Notes under the pieces: model-generated | Database searches by the model: none | The model's input: the letters and a program-made list of their open reading frames with translations, nothing else | What the model was told of the DNA's origin: nothing | Assembly (NCBI GenBank): GCA_004557185.1 | Contig: SFEP01000069.1 | Coordinates: forward strand, 1 to 11,841 | DNA length: 11,841 bases | DNA from: Bacteroidales bacterium | GTDB lineage: Bacteria > Bacteroidota > Bacteroidia > Bacteroidales > Bacteroidaceae | Direction of reading: 5' to 3' | Shown here: piece after piece, positions 6,619-11,841 of the stretch | Layout of the letters: every line of letters begins with the position of its first letter | Position numbering within the stretch: position 1 is the stretch's first letter | Program-made: the position numbers and the translations under genes

Positions 6619-7338
6619 ATGAAAGGTTCTCACCCCCTCCTCCTGCTTTGTATGTGGCTGCTGGCCGCTTCGGCGCTGGCGCAACCCTTGACACAGTCGC
6701 GCGCAGCACTGGCTTTCACTTCGTCGTACAAGAAATTCAACATCCTGCCCACCTTGGAGCCTGGCAACCGTCTGGACTTGATGGACCTATATATATATGG
6801 GAAGGAAGCCAGCACCGAAAACGCCCTCGGCGGCATCACGCGCCTGGAACGCTTCACGCCAGACTACATACGCCTACGCTCTTCAGAAGTGGGCGAATGG
6901 CAAATCATGTGCCTCGACAGTCTGCTCACACCCGGCAAACGATGCACGCTCTTCGTACGCACCCTGCTCACTGACAACGGCGGCTCCCGTTTCGCCCTCT
7001 TCGACGACAGCATTACGCACGCCCTGCCCGTGCAGTTGGTGTACGACGAGCACGACTTCTGCCGAAACTCGCTGCCGGAGCACACCGATACGACGGTCCT
7101 TTACAAAGTAACCCAAACCATGCCCATACGCATGGTCTGCAACGACTCTACGGGGCAACTCACCCTGTCGCTCAACCTCCACTCGCTGCCCCTTGAAGAC
7201 CAACAGCACCTGCGCCACCTGCTGCGCGACATCGTGCTCGTCCCCGCCCGCAATCAGCCTGCCGACCAGCCCGTACGTTTTGTCAATATGGCCAGCGACG
7301 CACGTCTGGGCAGACCTCACGAGGGCATGCAGTTCTGA
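6619..7338 (+). CDS. Secreted DUF3256-like protein of unknown function
   Basis: This protein of 239 aa probably acts outside the cytoplasm. A signal peptide is clear: MKGSHP, a hydrophobic core LLLLCMWLLAASALA, and a likely cleavage after A21 (ALA/QP). C11 is not in a proper lipobox, so lipoprotein status is unlikely. The mature region resembles DUF3256, a family I know from Bacteroidetes only: LPTLEPGNRLDLMDLY at 43-58, ENALGGITRLERFTPDYIRL at 67-86, then a WQIMCLDS strand at 94-101. No enzyme motif is visible. An upstream in-frame TTG at 6586 would add 11 residues before the signal peptide; I reject it because the ATG at 6619 gives a normal signal sequence. Codons 57-60 lie in an 11-nt TA repeat. 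The family call rests on remembered patterns. The next gene follows after 72 nt on the same strand. Confidence 0.8.
   Translation: MKGSHPLLLLCMWLLAASALAQPLTQSRAALAFTSSYKKFNILPTLEPGNRLDLMDLYIYGKEASTENALGGITRLERFTPDYIRLRSSEVGEWQIMCLDSLLTPGKRCTLFVRTLLTDNGGSRFALFDDSITHALPVQLVYDEHDFCRNSLPEHTDTTVLYKVTQTMPIRMVCNDSTGQLTLSLNLHSLPLEDQQHLRHLLRDIVLVPARNQPADQPVRFVNMASDARLGRPHEGMQF
6788..6798 (+). repeat. TA dinucleotide tract within the DUF3256-like gene
   Basis: TATATATATAT (5.5 TA units) encodes part of L57-Y58-I59-Y60. Gain or loss of one 2-bp unit would shift the frame in the first quarter of the protein, so the tract is a possible slippage site. It is short for a phase-variation repeat. Confidence 0.6.
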
Positions 7339-7344
7339 CAGTCC

Positions 7345-7373
7345 CCCCACCCTACTCCCTATTATCGGTGGGG
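7345..7373 (+). other. Weak hairpin between the DUF3256-like and EFR1-type genes
   Basis: CCCCACC (7345-7351) and GGTGGGG (7367-7373) make a 7-bp GC-rich stem with a 15-nt loop just after the stop codon at 7338. No T-run follows, so it may be only a partial terminator or a 3'-end structure. I saw no -7 element in the remaining gap, so read-through into the next gene is plausible. Confidence 0.4.
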
Positions 7374-7410
7374 CTACACAATAAGCACAACCTAAACAGA
7401 TGAAGCAACG

Positions 7411-8169
7411 ATGAAGATTCATCAAATCATATTCAGCCCCACAGGAGGAACTCGGCGAGTGTGCGAATTTCTATGTAAGGGCATGGGCAAAGAAAGTATG
7501 GTGACAGACCTGTGCGTCAAGGCCGCTGACATCCAGTTGCCCCCTATTCATGAGGATGACTTGGCTGTCATTGCCATGCCTGTCTTTGCAGGACGTGTGC
7601 CAGCTTTGGCGGTGGAACGTTTGCGGATGGTAAATCCCCGTGGAGCGAAATGTGTTGTGGTCGCCGTCTTTGGTAACCGTGCCTACGATGATGCGCTGAT
7701 AGAGATGCAGGACGTGGCCACAGAGATGGGATTCCGTGTGATTGCTGCAGTGGGGGCAGTAGCCGAACACAGTATCATTCGGAAATATGGCAAAGGCCGA
7801 CCCGATACCGATGATGCACAGGTGCTCCTACATTTCGGTGCTGACATCATGCGCAAGGCTGAAAGTGCAGACTGCACGATGCCAAAGGTACCAGGCAATC
7901 GCCCCTACAAGCAAGGTGGGAAAGTACCCCACCCCAAAGGAGGACGCGGATGCAATCGTTGTGGCATTTGCGCCAATATGTGTCCAGCCGATGCCATCCC
8001 ACTCTCAAACCCTAAAACGGTGGATACAGCCAAGTGTATATCCTGCATGAAATGCGTGTCTGCTTGCCCCACAGGGGTGAGAAGTATTGGAATGATTATG
8101 AACTTTCTGGCAACACTGGGCCTGAAAAAAGTCTGTGCTACCAGGAAAGAAAACGAGTTGTATATCTAA
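7411..8169 (+). CDS. EFR1-type flavodoxin/ferredoxin fusion protein
   Basis: This is a cytoplasmic electron-transfer protein of 252 aa. The N-terminal half is flavodoxin-like: strand HQIIFS and the phosphate-binding loop SPTGGT (9-14) expected to hold FMN, followed by a Rossmann-like core with AVIAMPVFAGRVP (52-64) and VVVAVFGNRAYDD (82-94). The C-terminal part is a 2x[4Fe-4S] ferredoxin with C181-x2-C184-x2-C187-x3-C191-P and C209-x2-C212-x2-C215-x3-C219-P. This arrangement fits the EFR1 family (flavodoxin domain followed by a ferredoxin domain). Its partners and physiological role are not known to me. The start ATG at 7411 overlaps the TGA of a 5-codon ORF that starts at 7400, so weak translational coupling is possible. 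The upstream co-directional gene ends 72 nt away, and the hsdR gene converges from the right. All eight Fe-S cysteines are present and the gene looks intact. Confidence 0.9.
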   Translation: MKIHQIIFSPTGGTRRVCEFLCKGMGKESMVTDLCVKAADIQLPPIHEDDLAVIAMPVFAGRVPALAVERLRMVNPRGAKCVVVAVFGNRAYDDALIEMQDVATEMGFRVIAAVGAVAEHSIIRKYGKGRPDTDDAQVLLHFGADIMRKAESADCTMPKVPGNRPYKQGGKVPHPKGGRGCNRCGICANMCPADAIPLSNPKTVDTAKCISCMKCVSACPTGVRSIGMIMNFLATLGLKKVCATRKENELYI

Positions 8170-8322
8170 CCCGACTTCAACGCCAAAAACCTTTTCGCAA
8201 AAAAGTCGCCTCCCCAATCAGCCCTTCTTCTTTGCAACAAATGAGTATCAATAACTGCACGCGATGGCTTTCAGAAACGAGTATGACGGGCACACGATAG
8301 ACAGGGCTTGACTAATTATTAT
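8170..8322. other. Convergent spacer between the EFR1-type gene and hsdR
   Basis: Both genes end into this 153-bp spacer. The only inverted repeat I found is a weak CGACTT (8172-8177) / AAGTCG (8203-8208) pair with a long loop, which is not a good terminator. The end next to hsdR is AT-rich (8311-8322). I recognised no RNA gene, insertion sequence or attachment site. A fall in GC content appears to begin around here. Confidence 0.4.
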
Positions 8323-11300
8323 TTAGACCACACCGAAATACTTCTCAAAGAATACCTTCAACTTCTCTATCACGGTCTTCTTTTTCTCCTGCCTGTTGCC
8401 ACCACCGAAGCGGGACATTGCTGGGAGTATCTTGTCAATGTCTGTGCCTGTTGTGCGTATTGCTCCATCACGAAAAGCATTCTCCACGAACTTGGAGGTC
8501 TCGTCTGCTTTCAGGTTCTCGCTTGCGATAATCTCATTCAAGTCATCCTGCTTACGCTGCTTCACATACGCCTCCCACGCCTCATCCACATCGGTATCGG
8601 CATTGACACTCGCCACGAAGTCCTCAATGAGTTCTTTCTTGCTTCTCAAATGCATACTTGCACTTACTGCCTTGCTGATATTAACGAGTATCTCCTTGTT
8701 CTTACAGTTGCTTTCGTGGTAATTCTTCACCAGTAGCAATATGTAGTCAATGTTTATCTCTACCTGTCTTATGAGTTCAGTTTCAAATATGATGTCATCA
8801 TTGACCACCTCCTTCTCGCCCTTGTTTCTCTTTCTCCATTTATCTTTCAGGTCAAGGTAGTTGCTCTGATAATCCTGCATCTGTCCGTCTGTGAGCAATT
8901 GCTGCCCCTCAAACTGGTCAAATGACTGCAATACATTTATAGACTTCAACAAACTACCAAAGAGGGTGATGAAGCGCCTCTCCTCCTCTTCGCCCATAGG
9001 TATGTATCCATCTGGGTATTGCTGTTGGAGTTCTTCTACCAGTTCTTTGTATCCATAACAATGCTTGCCGTTCTCGGCATCGTATCCTTCGTAGTATGAC
9101 TTGAAATCTTTCAGTAGGACTATGCTCGCTGCATCCTTATCACCGAACAGAGCAATCGCATCATCGGTCTCTTGTTGGAGGTTGCGAAAACATACGATAT
9201 TGCCGTAGGTCTTCACCGAGTTGAGTATGCGGTTGGTTCTGCTGTATGTCTGTATCAGTCCGTGCTGTTTAAGGTTCTTATCTACGAACAGGGTGTTGAG
9301 CGTGGTAGCATCAAATCCAGTCAAGAACATATTGACCACAATCAGCAAATCCACCTGACGGTTCTTCATACGCAGCGACAGGTCTTTGTAGTAGTTCTGG
9401 AACTTGTCGCTTGAAGTGTCGTAATTGGTAGAGAACATCTGGTTGTAATCCTTGATAGCACCCTCCAAAAAGTCTCTGCTCGGTTGGTCAAGATTGGTGG
9501 TGCTCTCTGGGTTCTCCTCCACGAGTATGCCGTCTATCTCCTCCTCATTCGCTCCGTATGAGTAGATGGTGGCAATCTTCAATCGCTGTGCTTCTGGCAG
9601 ATGTGCCTGCTGTGCCTTGAACTCGTTGTAGTATGCCTTCGCCATCTCTATGGAGGCAACAGCGAACATCGCGTTGAAACCCGCCAGTTTCTGCGTCATC
9701 TTGCTCTCCTTGACCTCGCCCTTCTTCGCCTTTGCCATCTGCTCTATATTCTGGGCAACGCGATAGGAGTAGTATGATGACCTCTTGGTCTTTTGGTCAA
9801 AGTGCTCCAAAATATACTTCACCACAGCACTCACTCTTTCAGGGGCAGACATAATACGCTCTCGGTCAATAGCAGAAATCTGCTTGTCCAGTATATCCTC
9901 TTTCGTTTTAAGCGTATTCACATAGTCTATACGAAACGGTAGGACATTCTCGTCGTTGATAGCATCCACGATGGTGTAGGTGTGGAGTTTATCGCCGAAT
10001 GCCTGCTGCGTGGTCTTCAATTTCAAATCTCCACCGCTGCTTGTGTTCTGGGCGAAGATAGGTGTGCCTGTGAAACCGAATATATGGTATTTCTTGAAGT
10101 TCTTGGTGATGGCGCTGTGCATCTCACCGAAATTGCTTCGGTGGCACTCATCAAAGATAATCACCACCCTCTTCTGAAAGATAGGATGGTTCTTGTTCTT
10201 CTGAATGAAGATGGAGAGTTTCTGTATGGTGGTGATGATAATACGGTAGTCGTGATAGCCGCCTTTCTTATCCTTGTTTTCCAGTTGTCGTTGAAGGACG
10301 GAAGTAGAGGTGTTGCTGTCCGCTGCACCCTCCTCAAATCGGTTATACTCCTTCATCGTCTGGTAGTCAAGGTCTTTTCTATCCACCACGAAGAGCACCT
10401 TGTCTATGTAGTCAAGGCGTGAAGCGAGTTGAGCGGTCTTGAACGAGGTAAGGGTCTTGCCCGAACCTGTCGTATGCCATATATAACCGCCGCCTTCTGT
10501 CTTGCCGTAATGCTTGTAGTTGTTGGCAACCTCTATGCGGTTGATAATACGCTCCGTTGCTGCAATCTGGTATGGACGCATCACGAGAAGCATCCTCTCG
10601 CTCGTAAATACGCAATACTTGGTGAGGACATTTATTAGCGTATGCTTGGCGAAGAAGGTGTGGGTGAAGTCAATCAGGTCATTGATGGTCTTGTTGTTGC
10701 TGTCTGTCCAGAATGACGAGAACTCAAACGAGTTGCTTGTCTTCTTGCCCTTTGTCCTGTTTCGCTCCTGCTCCTTGATATGGTTGAAGCGGGTGGAGTT
10801 GGAGTAATACTTGGTGTTGGTGCCGTTCGAGATAACGAAAATCTGCACATATTCATACAGTCCGCAGCCTGCCCAGAAACTATCCCTCTGATAGCGGTCA
10901 ATCTGGTTGAACGCCTCTTTTAGTTGAACGCCTCTTCGCTTCAATTCTATATGCACAAGCGGCAGTCCATTGACGAGTATGGACACATCGTAGCGGGTAT
11001 CGTGATTTCCCTGCTCCTCTTCGTATTGGTTGATTACTTGGAGGTAGTTGTTATGGATGTTCTTCTTGTCAATCAGGTAGATGTTCTTGCTCTCGCCAGT
11101 GTCTCTTTTGAGGACTTGGATATGGTCTTCCTGTATCTTGGTGGTCTTCGCTTCAATGCCTTCGTTCTGGTTGGCGATGACATCATTGAAAAAACGCTTC
11201 CACTCGCTGTCGGTGAAGGTGTAGTCGTTAAGTCGCTGCAACTGCACACGGAGGTTATCCACGAGGTCTTGTTCCTTGTGGATAGGCAGATATTCGTATC

Positions 11301-11436
11301 CCTGCTCGGTGAGGGTCTTAATCAACTCCTTTTCTAATTGTGCTTCCGACTGGTATTTATCGCTCTTGCGGTAAATCGCCTGATAGTCGCTAACAATCGT
11401 GTAGTCCTCGTTCTCTGCAATAATGTTATATGCCAT
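8323..11436 (-). CDS. hsdR: Type I restriction enzyme R subunit (nuclease and translocase)
   Basis: This is the motor and nuclease subunit of a type I restriction-modification complex. It translocates DNA with ATP and cuts foreign unmodified DNA. The protein has 1037 aa, normal for the family. The N-terminal PD-(D/E)xK nuclease shows D150, E164-L-K166 and the Q178-xxx-Y182 motif. The superfamily 2 helicase shows Walker A TTGSGKT (322-328), Walker B DECH (429-432), motif III TGT (456-458), FLTGFD (704-709) and motif VI QTYSRTNR (729-736). A long helical C-terminal region, expected to contact the methylase core, follows. All catalytic motifs are present, so the enzyme should be active. The ATG at 11436 lies 4 nt after the hsdS stop, implying a single transcript. 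The gene is visibly more AT-rich than gltB, consistent with horizontal acquisition, but I estimated this only by eye. Confidence 0.97.
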   Translation of the reverse strand: MAYNIIAENEDYTIVSDYQAIYRKSDKYQSEAQLEKELIKTLTEQGYEYLPIHKEQDLVDNLRVQLQRLNDYTFTDSEWKRFFNDVIANQNEGIEAKTTKIQEDHIQVLKRDTGESKNIYLIDKKNIHNNYLQVINQYEEEQGNHDTRYDVSILVNGLPLVHIELKRRGVQLKEAFNQIDRYQRDSFWAGCGLYEYVQIFVISNGTNTKYYSNSTRFNHIKEQERNRTKGKKTSNSFEFSSFWTDSNNKTINDLIDFTHTFFAKHTLINVLTKYCVFTSERMLLVMRPYQIAATERIINRIEVANNYKHYGKTEGGGYIWHTTGSGKTLTSFKTAQLASRLDYIDKVLFVVDRKDLDYQTMKEYNRFEEGAADSNTSTSVLQRQLENKDKKGGYHDYRIIITTIQKLSIFIQKNKNHPIFQKRVVIIFDECHRSNFGEMHSAITKNFKKYHIFGFTGTPIFAQNTSSGGDLKLKTTQQAFGDKLHTYTIVDAINDENVLPFRIDYVNTLKTKEDILDKQISAIDRERIMSAPERVSAVVKYILEHFDQKTKRSSYYSYRVAQNIEQMAKAKKGEVKESKMTQKLAGFNAMFAVASIEMAKAYYNEFKAQQAHLPEAQRLKIATIYSYGANEEEIDGILVEENPESTTNLDQPSRDFLEGAIKDYNQMFSTNYDTSSDKFQNYYKDLSLRMKNRQVDLLIVVNMFLTGFDATTLNTLFVDKNLKQHGLIQTYSRTNRILNSVKTYGNIVCFRNLQQETDDAIALFGDKDAASIVLLKDFKSYYEGYDAENGKHCYGYKELVEELQQQYPDGYIPMGEEEERRFITLFGSLLKSINVLQSFDQFEGQQLLTDGQMQDYQSNYLDLKDKWRKRNKGEKEVVNDDIIFETELIRQVEINIDYILLLVKNYHESNCKNKEILVNISKAVSASMHLRSKKELIEDFVASVNADTDVDEAWEAYVKQRKQDDLNEIIASENLKADETSKFVENAFRDGAIRTTGTDIDKILPAMSRFGGGNRQEKKKTVIEKLKVFFEKYFGVV

Positions 11437-11440
11437 AATC

Positions 11441-11841
11441 TTATGATGCCTTTTGCTTGAAGGTCAATAACTGGTCTCGGTAGTATTCGTATTGCTTGCG
11501 TCTTGCTTCTATCTCTGCTGGGAGACCTGCGGTGATGTCGGTGGTCAAGGCGTAGAACTTATCAAGTATGGATGCAATCTTCTCTTGTTCTTCAAGAGAT
11601 GGTATGGGTATCAGAGCATTCGCCAAACCAGAAGAAGGGAGAGATGAAATCTTACCATTCTTGACATATTTCTTCATTTGAAGATGGTAGTTGTGTGTTC
11701 TCAAAAAGTGTGATATATATCTTGGATTTTGGTTGTGATGGAGTATGCAACAAGCATCGTGCACCACTGCTGGCTCATTACCCAACCAAGCAACACCCAC
11801 ACCAATATCCATATCATTTTCACCTGCACAGACCACAACCA
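11441..11841 (-). CDS. hsdS: Type I restriction enzyme specificity subunit, partial (5' end beyond the window)
   Basis: This is the C-terminal part of the specificity subunit, which chooses the DNA target for both HsdM methylation and HsdR cleavage. About 133 codons are visible. They show the end of a target-recognition domain (GVAWLGNEPAVVHDACCIL and MKKYVKNGKISSLPSSGL), the conserved IPIPSLEEQEKIASILDKF segment, and then the helix LPAEIEARRKQYEYYRDQLLTF that forms the spacer coiled coil. The reading frame stays open to the right edge, so the GTG at 11836 is not a credible start. The stop at 11441-11443 is followed by hsdR after 4 nt. The first recognition domain and hsdM should lie to the right. 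The target sequence cannot be deduced from this part. Confidence 0.93.
   Translation of the reverse strand, partial: VVVCAGENDMDIGVGVAWLGNEPAVVHDACCILHHNQNPRYISHFLRTHNYHLQMKKYVKNGKISSLPSSGLANALIPIPSLEEQEKIASILDKFYALTTDITAGLPAEIEARRKQYEYYRDQLLTFKQKAS

Noticed and set aside
6883..7425. Minus-strand 180-aa ORF opposite the DUF3256-like gene
   Set aside because: The plus strand has a signal peptide, a promoter match and family-like blocks. The minus-strand product has none.
8172..8208. Terminator after the EFR1-type gene
   Set aside because: The stem is only 6 bp with a 25-nt loop and no T-run follows, so I do not call it a terminator.
11441..11836. A complete short gene starting at the GTG at 11836
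   Set aside because: The frame is open to the window edge and the sequence is the C-terminal part of HsdS, so this is a truncated view of a longer gene.

Overview
The window looks like chromosomal DNA of a Bacteroidales bacterium, most plausibly near Prevotella. I infer this from the GltB/GltD sequence style, a secreted protein resembling the Bacteroidetes-restricted DUF3256 family, and a good match to the Bacteroidetes -7 promoter element (TAnnTTTG) in front of that gene. No database search was possible, so the taxon is an inference.

Layout. (1) 1-254: a non-coding stretch with four near-identical 22-bp tandem repeats ending in a perfect 24-bp palindrome, a second hairpin, and a convincing intrinsic terminator for the minus-strand glutamate synthase operon. 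(2) 255-6140, minus strand: gltB (large subunit) followed by gltD (small subunit). The 150-nt gap between them holds two GC-rich hairpins. GltD appears to carry an in-frame internal deletion near its C-terminus. (3) 6141-6618: a divergent intergenic region with the gltB leader and the promoter of the next gene. (4) 6619-8169, plus strand: a secreted DUF3256-like protein, then a flavodoxin-like protein with two [4Fe-4S] ferredoxin motifs (EFR1-type). (5) 8170-8322: a short convergent spacer. (6) 8323-11841, minus strand: a type I restriction-modification locus with hsdR complete and hsdS cut by the window edge. By eye this block is more AT-rich than gltBD, which fits a horizontally acquired defence locus.

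How the genes work together. GltB and GltD form glutamate synthase (GOGAT), which makes glutamate from glutamine and 2-oxoglutarate. HsdR and HsdS belong to one restriction complex, whose HsdM should lie to the right of the window. The DUF3256-like and EFR1-type genes are co-directional and 72 nt apart, but no functional link is known to me.

I see no clearly undescribed multi-gene system. The best leads are the apparent gltD deletion, the 22-bp palindromic repeat array, the gltB-gltD hairpins, and the near-leaderless promoter arrangement at 6603-6619.
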